From positions 248,001 through 312,000 of the forward strand of contig JAEOAD010001943.1 of the NCBI GenBank assembly GCA_036365145.1: a stretch of 64,000 nt of DNA, in the 5' to 3' direction. Positions within the stretch are counted from its first letter, which is position 1; the number at the start of each line of letters is the position of its first letter. Of the stretch, positions 1 through 11,760 are shown piece by piece. Both the position numbers and the translations under genes were made by a program. The DNA comes from Orientallactaga sibirica. Taxonomy: Eukaryota > Chordata > Mammalia > Rodentia > Dipodidae. The notes under the pieces were generated by a model, which made no database searches, was not told the origin of the DNA, and saw nothing but the letters and a program-made list of their open reading frames with translations.

Positions 1-1315
1 ACCTAACACTGTTCTGTGTGAAATAAGTTAATTCGCTTCTAGGAATCAGTTTAATTTCTACGAAGATGGTTGAGTGCAGCAAGTTCAAAGTTTCCTTCTT
101 AATGTACTCTAAAAAGATGGCCAGGTTAGTAGATTCGACTCTTTGGTAAAGTAGTTTGTTGAGAAAACAAACATCTTCGTTGCCGAACATTGTACTGTGT
201 GAAATAAGCTCATTCGGTTCTAGGAATCAGTTGCTTTCCTACAAAGAAGGTTGAGTGCACCAAGTTGAAACTTTCCTTCTTAATGTAATCTGAAAAGATG
301 CATAACTTAGAAGATTGGCCTCATTTTTAAAGTAGTTTGTTTAGAAAACAAATATCTTCATTACCGAACACGATACTGTGTGAAATGAGCTAGTTCGGTA
401 CTAGGAATCAATTGCTTTCTTACGATGAAGGTTGAGTGCAGCAAGTTCATACTTTCCTAGTTTGTGTAATCCAACAAGATGTACAAGTTAGTGGATTCGT
501 GTCATTTCTAAATTAGTTTCTTTAGAAAACAAACATCTTCAGTACCAAACACTGTACTGTGTGAAATAAGTTAATTTGGTACTGGGAATGTGTATCCTTT
601 CTACGAAGATGGTTGAGTTTAGTAAGTTCAAACATTCCTTGTTAATGCAATCTAAAAAGATGGCCAAGTTAGTAGATGTGCCTCATTGGTAAAGTAGTTC
701 GTTGAGAAAACAAACACCTTCATTGCCGAACATTTTAAAGTGTGAAAAAAGTTCATTCGGTTCTGGAATTCAGTTGCTTTCCTACAAAGAAGGTTGATTG
801 CAGCCAGTTCAAACTTTCCTTGTTCATGTAATCTAAAAAGATGCACAACATAGTAGATTGGCCTCATTTCTAAAGTAGTTTCTTTAGAAAAGAAACATCT
901 TCAGTACCAAACACTGTACTGTGTGAAATAAGTTAATTCGCTTTTAGGAATCAGTTTAATTTCTACGAAGAAGGTTGAGTGCATCTTGTTCAAACTTTCC
1001 TAGTTTGTGTAATCTAACAAGATGTACAAGTTAGTGCATTCGCCTCATTTCTAAAGTAGTTTCTTTAGAAAAGAAACATCTTCAGTACTGAACACTGTAG
1101 TGTGTGATATAAGTGAATTCGCTTCTGGGAATCAGTTTAATTTCTACGAAGATGGTTGAGTACAGCAAGTTCAAACTTTCCTTGTTAATGTAATCTAAAA
1201 AGATGGCCAAGTTAGTAGATTCACCTAATTTGTAAAGTAGTTTGTTGAGAAAACAAACATCTTCATTGCCAAACATTGTACTATGTGAAATAAGCTAGTT
1301 CCGTTCTAGGAATCA

Positions 1316-1332
1316 CTTGCTTTCCTACGAAG
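1316..1332 (-). other. Partial resemblance to the CENP-B box (5' part only)
   Basis: On the minus strand this reads CTTCGTAGGAAAGCAAG. Against the mammalian CENP-B box YTTCGTTGGAARCGGGA, 11 of the first 12 bases agree, including TTCG and the central A, but the essential CGGG is GCAA here. The motif is common in T-type units with 'cttgctttcctacgaag'. Without CGGG it is not expected to bind CENP-B, and chance is the simplest explanation. Confidence 0.25.
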
Positions 1333-1420
1333 AAGGTTGAGTGCAGCAAATTCAAACTTTCCTAGTTTGTGTAATCTAACAAGATGTACAAGTTAGTGGA
1401 TTCTCCTCATTTCTAAAGTA

Positions 1421-1439
1421 GTTTCTTTAGAAAAGAAAC
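1421..1439. repeat. Example of the same inverted repeat, 'C/G-arm' form
   Basis: GTTTCTTTAGAAAAGAAAC has 8-base arms GTTTCTTT / AAAGAAAC around AGA. Compared with the form at 5762, base 5 of the left arm and its partner in the right arm have both changed, so pairing is kept. Flanking 'aag' and 'ctt' can add three pairs beyond a 2x2 mismatch. This form usually precedes a unit starting 'cagtaccgaac'. Confidence 0.8.
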
Positions 1440-1844
1440 ATCTTCCGTACTGAACACTGTATTGTGTGAAATAAGTGAATTCGCTTCTAGGAATCAGATT
1501 AATTTCTACGAAGATGGTTGAGTGCAGCAAGTTCAAACTTTCCTTGTTAATGTAATCTAAAAAGATGTCCAAGTTAGTAGATTTGCCTCATTTCTAAAGT
1601 AGTTTCTTTAGAAAACAAACCTAAATTGCCAAACTTTGTACTGTGTGAAATGAGCTAATTCAGTTCTAGGAATCAGTTTACTTTCTACGAAGATGGTTGA
1701 GTTTAACAAGTTCAAACTTTCCTTGTTAATGTGCTCTAAAAGATGTCCAAGTTAGTAGATTTGCCTCATTGGTAAAGTAGTTTGCTGAGAAAACAAACAT
1801 CTTCGTTGCCGAACATTGTACTGTGTGTAAAAAGCTAATTCGGT

Positions 1845-1854
1845 TCTAGAATTC
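1845..1854 (+). other. Diagnostic one-base variant TCTAGAATTC in H units that follow S
   Basis: Most units read 'tctaggaatcag'. H units after S, and a few others, read 'tctagaattcag', one base shorter, which creates overlapping XbaI (TCTAGA) and EcoRI (GAATTC) sites. The variant occurs throughout the window in this context, so it marks this monomer lineage. Confidence 0.8.
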
Positions 1855-3798
1855 AGTTGCTTTCCTACAAAGAAGGTTGAGTGCAGCTAGTTCAGACTTT
1901 CCTTGTTAATGTAATCCTAAAAGATGCACAATGTAGTAGATTGGCCTCATTTCCAATGTAGTTTCCTTAGAAAAGAAACATCTTCAGTACCGAACAATGT
2001 ACTGTGTGAAATAAGTTAATTCACTTCTAGGAATCAGTTTAATTTCTATGAAGAATGTTGAGTGCAGCAAGTTCAAACTTTCCTAGTTTGTGTAATCTAA
2101 CAAGATGTACAAGTTAGTGCATTCGCCTCATTTCTAAAGTAGTTTCTTTAGAAAAGAAACATCTTCAGGACCGAACAATGAACTATTTGAAATAAGGTAA
2201 TTCGGTGCTAGGAATCAGTTTAATTTCTACGAAGATGGTTGAGTGCAGCAAGTTCAAACTTTCCTTGTTAATGTAATCTAAAAAGTTGGCCAAGTTAGCA
2301 GAGTCACCTGATTTGTAAAATAGTTTGTTGAGAAAATTAACATCTTTATTGCCGAACATTGTACTGTGTGAAATAAGCTCATTCGGTTTTAGGAATCACT
2401 TGCTTTCCTACAAAGAATGTTGAGTGCAGCAAGTTGAAGCTTTCCTTGTTAATGTAATGTAAAAAGATGCACAACTTAGTAGATTGGCCTCATTTCTAAA
2501 TTAGTTTCTTTAGAAAAGAAACATCTTCAGTACAGAACACTGTACTGTGTGAAATAAGTGAATTCGCTTCTAGGAATCAGTTTAATTTCTACGAAGAAGG
2601 ATGAGTGCAGCAAGTTCAAACTTTCCTTGTTAATGTAATCTCAAAAGATGGCATAGTTAGAAGATTGGCCTCATTTGTAAAGTACTTTGTTGAGGAAACA
2701 AACATCTTCATTGCCGAACATTGTACTGTGTGAAATAAGCTCTTTCGGTTCTAGGAATCAGTTGCTTTCCTACAAAGAAGGTTGAGTGCAGCAAGTTCAA
2801 ACTTTCCTTGTTAATGTAATCTAAAAAGATGGCCCAGTTAGTAGATTCGCCTCATTTGTAAAGTAGTTTGTTGAGAAAACAAACATCTTCATTACCGAAC
2901 ACTGTACTATGTGAAATGAGCTAGTTCGACTCTAGGAATCACTTGTTATCCTACGAAGAAGGTTGAGTGCAGCAAGTTCAAACTTTTCTTGTTAATGTAA
3001 TCTGAAAAGATGCACAACTTGGCAGACTGGCCTCATTTCTAAAGTAGTTTGTTTAGAAAACAAACATCTTCATTACCGAACACTGTACTATGTGAAATGA
3101 GCTAATTCGTTTCTAGGAATCACTTGCTTTCCTACGAAGAAGGTTGAGTGCTGCAAGTTCAAAGTTTCCCAGTTTGTGTAATCTAAGAAGATGTACAAGT
3201 TAGTGGATTTACCTCATTTCTAAAGTAGTTTTTTTAGAAAAGAAACATCTTCAGTTCCGAACACTGTACTGTCTGAAATAAGTGAATTCGCTTCTAGGAA
3301 TCAGTTTCATTTCTACGAAGATGGTTGAGTTCAGCAAGTTCAAACTTTCCTTGTTAATGTAATCTAAAAAGATGGCAAAGTTACTAGATTTGCCTCATTT
3401 GTAAAGTAGTTTGTTGAGAAAATTAACATCTTTATTGCCGAACATTGTACTGTGTGAAATAAGCTCATTCGGTTCTAGGATTCACTTGCTTTCCTACACA
3501 GAAGGTTGAGTGCAGCAAGTTCAAACTTTCCTTGTTCATGGAATCTAAAACGATGCACAACTTAGTAGATTGGCCTCATTTCTAAAGTAGTTTCTTTAGA
3601 AAAGAAACATCTTCAGTACCGAACACTGTACTGTGTGAAATAAGGTAATTCGGTGCTAGGAATCAGTTTAATTTCTATGAAGAAGGTTGAGTGTAGCAAG
3701 TTCAAACTTTCCTAGTTTTTGTAATCTAACAAGATGTACAAGTTAGTGCATTTGCCTCATTTCTAAAGCAGTTTCGTTAGAAAAGAAACATCTTCAGT

Positions 3799-5608
3799 AC
3801 CGAACACTGTACTGTGTGAAATAAGGTAATTCGGTGCTAGGAATCAGTTTAATTTCTACGAAGATGGTTGAGTGCAGCAAGTTCAAACTTTCCTTGTTAA
3901 TGTAATCTAAAAAGATGCACAACTTAGTAGATTGGCCTCATTTCTAAAGTAGTTTCTTTACAAAACAAACATCTTCATTACCGAACACTATACTATGTGA
4001 AATGAGCTAGTTCGGTTGTAGGAATCAGTTGCTTTCCTACAAAAAAGTTTGAGTGCAGCAAGTTCAAACTTTCCTTGCTAATGTAATCTGAAAAGTTGCA
4101 CAACTTAGTAGATTGGCCTCATTTCTAAAGTGGTTTTTCTTACAAAACAAACATCTTCAACACCGAACACTATACTATGTGAAATGAGCTAGTTCGGTTC
4201 TAGGAATCACTTGCTTTACTACGAAGAACGATGAGTGCAGCAAGTTCAAACTTTCCTCGTTTGTGTAATCGAACAAGATGTACAAGTTAGTGGATTCACA
4301 TCATTTCTAAAGTGGTTTCTTTAGAAAACAAACATCTTCAGTACTGAACACTGTACTGTGTGAAATAAGTTAATTCGGTTCTAGGAATCAGTTTCCTTTC
4401 TACGAAGATGGTTGAGTGCAGCAAGTTCAAACTTTCCTTGTTAATGTAATCTAAAAAGATGGCCAAGTTAGCAGAGTCACCTCATTTGCAAAATAGTTTG
4501 TTGAGAAAATTAACATCTTTATATCCGAACATTGTACTGTGTGAAATAAGCACTTTCGGTTCTAGGAATCACTTGCTTTCGTACAAAGAAGGTTGAGTAC
4601 AGAAAGTTCAAACTTTCCTAATGTTTGTAATCTAAAAAGATGTACAAGTTAGTGCTTTTACCTCATTTCTAAAGTAGTTTCTTTAGAAAAGAAACATCTT
4701 CAGTACCTAACACTGTACTGTGTGAAATAAGGTAATTCGGTGCTAGGAATCAGTTTAATTTCTACGAAGATGGTTGAGTGCAGCAAGTTCAAACTTTCTT
4801 TCTTAATGTAATCTAAAAAGATGCACAACTTAGTAGATTGGCCTCATTTCTAAAGTAGTTTGATTACAAAACAAGCATCTTCATTACAGAACACTATACT
4901 ATGTGAAATGAGCTAGTTCGGTTCTAGGAATCACTTGATTTCCTACAAAGAAGGTTGATTGCAGCAAGTTCAAACTTTCCTTGTTAATGTAATCTGAAAA
5001 GTTGCACAATTTAGTAGACTGGCCTCATTTCTAAAGTAGTTTGTTTACAAAACAAACATCTTCAACACGAACACTATACTATGTGAAATGAGCTGGTTCG
5101 GTTCTAGGAATGACTTGCTTTCCTACGAAGAACGATGAGTGCGGCAAGTTCAAACTTTCCTCGTTTGTGTAATCTAACAAGATGTACAAGTTAGTGGATT
5201 CGCGTCGTTTCTAAAGTGGTTTCTTTAGAAAACAAACATCTTCAGTACTGAACACAGTACTGTGTGAAATAAGTTAATTCGGTTCTAGGAATCAGTTTCC
5301 TTTCTACGAAGATGGTTGAGTGCAGCAAGTTCAAACTTTCCTTGTTAATGTAATCTAAAAAGATGGCCAAGTTAGCAGAGTCACCTCATTTGTAAAATAG
5401 TTTGTTGAGAAAATTAACATCTTTATATCCGAACATTGTACTGTGTGAAATAAGCTCTTTCGGTTCTAGGAATCACTTGCTTTACTACAAAGAAGGTTGA
5501 GTGCAGCAAGTTCAAACTTTCCTTGTTAATGTAATTTAAAAAGATAGCCAAGTTAGTAGATTCGCCTCATTTGTAACGTAGTTTGTTGAGAAAACAAACA
5601 TCTTCATT
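3799..5608 (+). repeat. Five-monomer higher-order repeat, two tandem copies (~905 bp each)
   Basis: Copy 1 is 3799-4704 (order HHTGT) and copy 2 is 4705-5608 (order HHTGG). Shared private variants sit one period apart. 'ctgaaaagttgcac' occurs at 4088 and 4994. 'cactatactatg' occurs in both copies, as does 'gaagaacgatgagtg'. 'aacatctttatatccg' occurs at 4512 and 5416. The inverted repeat in the H units has the variant 'ttacaaaacaaac'. The last monomer differs in subclass between copies, so the final unit was replaced or converted after duplication. Confidence 0.85.
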
Positions 5609-7960
5609 GCCGAACATTGTACTGTGTGAAATAAGCTCATTCGGTTCTAGGAATCAGTTGCTTTCCTACAAAGAAGGTTGAGTGCAGCAAGTTCAAACTT
5701 TTCTTGTTAATGTAATCTGAAAAGATGCACAACTTAGCAGATTGGCCTCATTTCTAAAGTAGTTTGTTTAGAAAACAAACATCTTCATTACCGAACACTG
5801 TACTATGTGAAATGAGCTAGTTCGATTCTAGGAATCACTTGCTTTCCTCCGAAGAAGGTTGAGTGCACCAAGTTCAAACTATCCTAGTTTGTGTAATCTA
5901 ACAAGATGTACAAGTTAGTGGATTCACCTCATTTGTAAAGTAGTTTTTTTAGAAAAGAAACATCTTCAGTTCCAAACACTGTACTGTGTGAAATAAGTGA
6001 ATTCGCTTCTCGGAATCAGTTTCATTTCTACAAAGATGGTTGAGTTCAGCAAGTTCAAACTTTCCTTCTTAATGTAATCTAAGAAGATGGCCAAGTTAGT
6101 AGATTCGCCTCATTTGTAAAGTAGTTTGTTGAGAAAATTGACATCTTTACTGCCGAACATTGTACTGTGTGAAATAAGCTCATTAGGTTCTAGGAATCAC
6201 TTGCTTTCCTATAAAGAAGGTTGAGTGCAGCAAGTTCAAACTTTCCTTGTTCATGGAATCTAAAATGATGCACAACTTAGTAGATTGGTATCATTTCTAA
6301 AGTAGTTTCTTTAGAAAAGAAACATCTTCAGTACCGAACACTGTACTGTGTGAAATGAGGTAATTCGCTTCTGGGAATCAGTTTAATTTCTACAAAAAGA
6401 TGGTTGAGTGCAGCAAGTTCAAACTTTCCTAGTTTGTGTAATCTAACAACATGTACAGGTTACTGGATTTGTGTCATTTCTAAATTAGTTTCTTAGAAAA
6501 CAAACATCTTCAGTACCAACACTGTACTTTGTGAAATAAGTGAATTTGGTTCTAGGAATAAGTTTCCTTTCTACGAAGATAGTTGAATTTAGCAAGTTGA
6601 AACTTTCCTTGTTAATGTAATCTAAAAAGATGTCCAAGTTAGTAGATTCGCCTCATTTCTAAAGTAGTTTCCTTAGAAAACAAAGCCTAAATTGCCAAAC
6701 TTTGTACTGTGTGAAATGAGCTAATTCGGTTCTAGGAATCAGTTTATTTTCTACGAAGATGGTTGAGTTTAACAAGTTCAAACTTTCCTTGTTAATGTGC
6801 TCTAAAAAGATGTCCAAGTTAGTAGATTTGCCTCATTGGTAAAGTAGTTTGTTGAGAAAACAAACATCTTCATTGCCGAACATTGTACTGTGTGTAAAAA
6901 GCTAATTCGGTTCTAGAATTCAGTTGCTTTCCTACAAAGAAGGTTGAGTGCAGCCAGTTCAAACTTTCCTTGTTAATGTAATCTAAAAAGATGCACAATG
7001 TAGTAGATTGGCCTCATTTCTAAAGTAGTTTCTTTAGAAAAGAAACATCTTCAGTACCGAACACTGTACTGTGTGAAATAAGTTAATTCGCTTCTAGGAA
7101 TCAGTTTAATTTCTACGAAGAAGGTTGAGTGCAGCAAGTTCAAACTTTCCTAGTTTGTGTAATATAACAAGATGTACAAGTTAGACCATTCGCCTCATTT
7201 CTAAAGTAGTTTCTTTAGAAAAGAAACATATTCAGTACCGAACACTGAACTACGTGAAATAACGTAATTCTGTTCTAGGAATCAGTTTAATTTCTACGAA
7301 GATGGTTGAGTGCAGCAAGTTCAAACTTTCCTTGTTAATATAATCTAAAAAGATGCACAACTTAGTAGATTGGCCTCATTTCTAAAGTAGTTTGTTTACA
7401 AAACAAACATCTTCATTACCGAACACTATACAATGTGAAATGAGCTAGTTCGGTTCTCGGAATTACTTGCTTTCCTACGAAGAAGGTTGATTGCAGCGAG
7501 TTCAAACTTTCCTACTTTGTGTAATCTAACAAGATGTACAAGTTAGTCGACTCGCATCATTTCTAAAGTGGTGGCTTTAGAAAACAAACGTCTTCAGTAC
7601 CGAACACTGTACTGTGTGAAATAAGTTAATTCGGTTCTAGGAATCAGTTTCCTTTCTACGAAGATGGTTGAGTGCAGCAAGTTCAAACTTTCCTTGTTAA
7701 TGTAATCTAAAAAGATGGCCAAGTTAGCAGAGTCACCTCATTTGTAAAACAGTTTGTTGAGAAAATTAACATCTTTATTGCCGAACATTGTACTGTGTGA
7801 AATAACCTCATTCGGTTCTAGGAATCACTTGCTTTCCTACGAAGAAGGATGAGTGCAGCAAGTTCAAACTTTCCTTGTTAATGTATTCTAAAAAGATGCA
7901 CAAATTAGTAGATTGGCCTCATTTCTTAAGTAGTTTCTTTAGAAAAGAAACATCTTCAGT
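5609..7960 (+). repeat. Array segment, 13 monomers including a T-S-S-H-T block
   Basis: Subclass order is HTGHTSSHTHTGH. The T-S-S-H-T run around 6.35-7.24 kb is a diverged relative of the one at 1.27-2.17 kb. The S-S junction 'cctaaattgcc' at 6687 lies 5066 bp, about 28 units, after its counterpart at 1621. Nothing other than satellite is seen. Confidence 0.88.
5762..5780. repeat. Example of conserved 19-bp inverted repeat, 'G/C-arm' form
   Basis: GTTTGTTTAGAAAACAAAC is a perfect inverted repeat: 8-base arms (GTTTGTTT / AAACAAAC) around AGA. It sits at bases 154-172 of the monomer. This form is found mostly between an H unit and a T unit starting 'ttaccgaac'. The position is conserved in nearly all monomers but not always perfectly paired. 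The potential to form a hairpin or cruciform is inference. Confidence 0.8.
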
Positions 7961-9046
7961 ACCGAACACTGTACTGTGTGAAATAAGTGAATTCGCTTCT
8001 CGGAATCAGTATAATTTCTACTTAGAAGGTTGAGTGCAGCAAGTTCAAACTTGCCTTGCTACTGTAATCTCAAAAGATGGCCAAGTTAGAATATTAGCCT
8101 CATTTGTAAAGTACTTTGTTGAGGAAACAAACATCTTCATTGCCGAACATTTTACTGTGTGAAATAAGCTCATTCGGTTCTAGGAATCAGTTGCTTTCCT
8201 ACAAAGAAGGTTGAATGCAGCAAGTTCAAACTTTCCTGGTTAATGTAATCTAAAAAGATGCACAACTTAGTAGATTGGCGTCATTTCTAAAGTAGTTTCT
8301 TTAGAAAAGAAACATCTTCAGTACCGAACACTGTACTGTGTGAAATAAGTGAATTCGCTTCTAGTAATCAGTATATTTTCTACGTAGAAAGTTGAGTGCA
8401 GCAAGTTCAAACTTTCCTTGCTATTGTAATCTCAAAAGTTGGCCAAGTTAGAATATTAGCCTCATTTGTAAAGTACTTTCTTGAGGAAACAAACATCGTC
8501 ATTGCCGAACATTTTACTGTGTGAAATAAGCTCATTCGGTTCTAGGAATCAGTTGCTTTCCTACAAAGAAGGTTGAGTGCAGCAAGTTCAAACTTTCCGT
8601 GTTAATGTAATCTAAAAAGATGCACAACTTAGTAGATTGGCCTCATTTCTAAAGTAGTTTCTTCAGAAAAGAAACATCTTCAGTACCGAACACTGTACTG
8701 TGTGAAATAAGTGAATTCGATTCTAGGAATCAGTATAATTTCTACGTAGAAGGTTGAGTGCAGCAAGTTCAAACTTTCCTTGCTATTGTAATCTCAAAAG
8801 ATGGCAAAGTTAGAATATTAGCCTCATTTGTAAAGTACTTTGTTGAGGAAACATACATCTTCATTGCCGAACATTTTACTGTGTGAAATAAGCTCATTCG
8901 ATTCTAGGAATCAGTTGCTTTCCTACAAAGAAGGTTGAGTGCAGCAAGTTCAAACTTTCCTTGTTAATGTAATCGAAAAAGATGGCCACGTTAGTAGGTT
9001 CGCCTCATTTGTAAAGTACTTTGTTGAGAAAACAAACATCTTAATT
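7961..9046 (+). repeat. Two-monomer higher-order repeat (362 bp), three tandem copies
   Basis: G-H dimers start at 7961, 8323 and 8685, exactly 362 bp apart. The private marker 'gttagaatattagcc' falls at 8085, 8447 and 8809. It travels with 'ctcaaaagatggc' or 'ctcaaaagttggc', with 'gttgaggaaac', and with 'gaacattttactg' in the following unit. The second half of the third dimer ends in the G word (gatggccacg) instead of H, so that last monomer is a chimera (see 8866-9046). Confidence 0.9.
8866..9046 (+). repeat. Chimeric monomer: H-type first half, G-type second half
   Basis: The unit begins as the H member of the neighbouring dimers (gaacattttactg, aagctcattcg, cctacaaagaagg). It then carries 'gatggccacg' and 'gtactttgttgag', which are G-type features. 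The switch lies in the conserved stretch around 'caagttcaaactttcc'. This is what gene conversion or unequal exchange between subclasses would leave. A similar mix occurs at 2716-2896. Confidence 0.6.
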
Positions 9047-11760
9047 GCCGAACATTGTACTGTGTGAAATAAGCACATTCGGTTCTAGGAATCAGTTGCT
9101 TTCCTACAAAGAAGGTTGAGTGCAGCAAGTCCAAACTTTCCTTGTTAATGTAATCTGAAAAGATGCACAACTTAGTAGATTGGCCTCATTTCTAAAGTAG
9201 TTTGTTTAGAAAACAAATATCTTCATTACTGAACACTGTACTATGTGAAATGAGCTAGTTCGATTCTAGGAATCACTTGCTTTCCTACGAAGAAGGTTGA
9301 GTGCAGCAAGTTCAAACTTTCCTGGTTTGTGTAATCTAACAAGATGTACAAGTTAGTGGATTCGCCTCATTTCTAAAAGTAGTTTCTTTACAAAAGAAAC
9401 ATCTTCAGTACCGAACACTGTTCTGTCTGTAAAAAGGTAATTCGGTTCTAGGAATCAGTTTAATTTCTACGAACACGGTTGAGTGCAGCAAGTTCAAACT
9501 TTCCTTGTTAATGTAATCTAAAAAGATGCACAACTTAGTAGATTGGCCTCATTTCTAAAGTAGTTTGTTTACAAAACAAACATCTTCATTACCGAACACC
9601 AACTATGTGACTTGAGGTAGTTCGGTTCTATGAATCACTTGCTTTCCTACGAAGAAGGTTGAGTGCAACAGGTTCAAACTTTCCTCGTTTGTGTAACCTT
9701 ACAAGATGTACAATTTAGTAGATTTGACTTATTTGTAAAGTAGTTTGTTGAGAAAACAAACATCTTCATTGCGGAATATTGTACTGTGTGAAAAAAATTA
9801 ATTCGAATCTAGAATTCAGTCGCTTTCCTACAAAGACGGTTGAGTGCAGCAATTTCAAACATTCCTTCTTAATGTAATCTAAAAAGATGGGCAACTTAGG
9901 GGATTCACCTCATTTCTAAAGTAATTTCTTTAGAAAAGAAACATCTTCAGTACGGAACACTGTACTGTGTGAAATAAGTTAATTCGCTTCCAAGAATCGG
10001 TATAATTTCTATGAAGAGGGTTGAGTGCAGCAAGTTCATACTTTCCTTGTTAATGTAATCTGCAAAAATGGCCAAGTTAGTAGATTCACTTCATTTGTAA
10101 AGTAGTTTGTTGAGAAAACAAACATCTTCATTGCGGAACAATTGTACTGTGTGAAAAAAGCTAATTCGGATGTAAAATTTAGTTGCTTTCCTTCAAAGAC
10201 GGTTGAGTGCAGGAAGTACAAACATTCCTTGTTAATGTATTCTAAAAAGGTGCACAACTTAGGGGATTCGCCTCATTTCTAAAGTAATTTCTTTAGAAAA
10301 GAAACATCTTCAGTACCGAACACTGTACTGTGTGAAATAAGGTAATTCGGTTCTAGGAATCAGTTTAATTTCTACGAAGATGGTTGAGTGCAGCACGTTC
10401 AAACTTTCCTTGTTAGTGTAATGTAAAAAGATGGCCAAGTTAGCAGAGTCACCTCATTTGTAAAGTAGTTTGTTGAGAAAATTCACATCTTTATAGCCGA
10501 ACATTGTACTGTGTGAAATAAGCTCATTCGGTTCTAGGAATCACTTTCTTTCCTACAAAGAAGGTTGAGTGCAGCAAGTTCAAACTTACCTTCTTAATGT
10601 AATCTAAAAAGATGCACAACTTAGTAGATTGGCCTAATTTCTAAAGTAGTTTATTTACAAAAGAAACATCTTCATTACCGAACACTGTACTATGTGAAAT
10701 GAGCTAGTTCGGTTCTGGGAATCACTTGCTTTCCTACGAAGAAGGTTGAGTGCAGCAAGTTCAAACTTTCCTAGTTTGTGTAATATAAGAAGATGTACAA
10801 GTCAGTGGTTTTGAGTCGTTTCTAAAGTGGTTTCTTTAGAAAACAAACATATTCAGTACTGAGGACTGTACTGTGTGAAATAAGTTAATTCGATTCTAGG
10901 AATCAGTTTCCTTTCTACGAAGATGGTTGAGTGCAGCAAGTTCAAACTTTCCTTGTTAATGTAATCTAAAAAGATGTCCAAGTTAGTAGACTCACCTCAT
11001 TTCTAAAGTAGTTTCTTTAGAAAACAAACCTAAATTGCCAAACTTTGTAATGTGTGAAATGAGCTAATTCGGTTCTAGGAATCAGATTACTTTCTACGAA
11101 GATGGTTGAGTTTAGCAAGTTCAAACTTTCCTTGTTAATGTAATCTAAAAAGATGGCCAAGTTAGTAGATTTGTGTCATTGGTAAAGTAGTTTGTTGAGA
11201 AAACAAACATCTTCATTGCCGAACATTGCACTGTGTGAAAAAAGCTAATTTAGTTCTAGAATTCAGTTGCTTTCCTACAAAGAATGTTGATTGCAGCCAG
11301 TTCAAACTTTCCTTGTTAATGAAATCTAAAAAGATGCACAACATAGTAGATTGGCCTCATTTCTAAAGTATTTTCTTTAGAAAAGAAACATCTTCAGTAC
11401 CGAACACTGTACTGTCTGAAATAAGATAATTCGCTTCTAGGAATCAGTTTAATTTCTATGAAGATGGTTGAGTGCAGCTAGTTCAAACTTTCCTAGTTTG
11501 TGTAATCTAACAAGATGTACAAGTTAGTGCATTCGCCTCATTTCAAAAGTAGTTTCTTTAGAAAAGAAACATCTTCAATACCGAACAGTGTACTGTGTGA
11601 AATAAGCTCATTCGGTTCTAGGAATCACTTGCTTTCCTACGAAGAAGGTTGAGTGCAGCAAGTTCAAACATTCCCAGTTTGTGTAATCTAACAAGATGTA
11701 CAAGTTAGTGGATTCGCGTCATTTCTAATGTAGTTTCTTTGGAAAACAAACATCTTCAAT
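9047..11760 (+). repeat. Array segment, 15 monomers, alternating H-T and H-G
   Basis: Subclass order is HTHTHGHGHTSGHTT. Around 9.77-10.3 kb several units carry 'aaaaaa' variants of the 'gtgtgaaataag' motif and 'agacggttgag', features otherwise linked to H after S. The monomer near 11.04-11.2 kb has an S-like first half (gagctaattcgg, gtttagc) and a G word. No gene is seen. Confidence 0.85.

Larger units (their letters stand above)
1..3798 (+). repeat. Array segment, 21 monomers, G-H-T trimer order with one T-S-S-H block
   Basis: Subclass order is GHTGHTGTSSHTGHGGHTGHT. The G-H-T trimer order dominates. One T-S-S-H run lies near 1270-1990. The S-S junction at 1611-1630 carries the variant 'aaacctaaattgcc' in place of 'aaacatcttcattgcc', a marker seen again near 6687, 11030, 12834 and 53751. 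The variant 'aaggtaattcggtgctagg' first appears near 2194 and recurs only up to about 4.75 kb, which indicates local spreading. No gene or other element is seen. Confidence 0.9.

Noticed and set aside
652..867. Minus-strand open frame of 71 codons, and similar ones at 1082, 10036, 11935, 12372, 18251, 34594, 38235, 51748, 52939, 57296 and 62797
   Set aside because: All are translations of the satellite read backwards over about one monomer. They share the same peptide pieces (for example NKESLNLLHSTIF, FVFSTNYFTNEANLL) because the DNA repeats. The 181-bp period shifts the frame each unit, so none extends. No start context or gene structure is seen.
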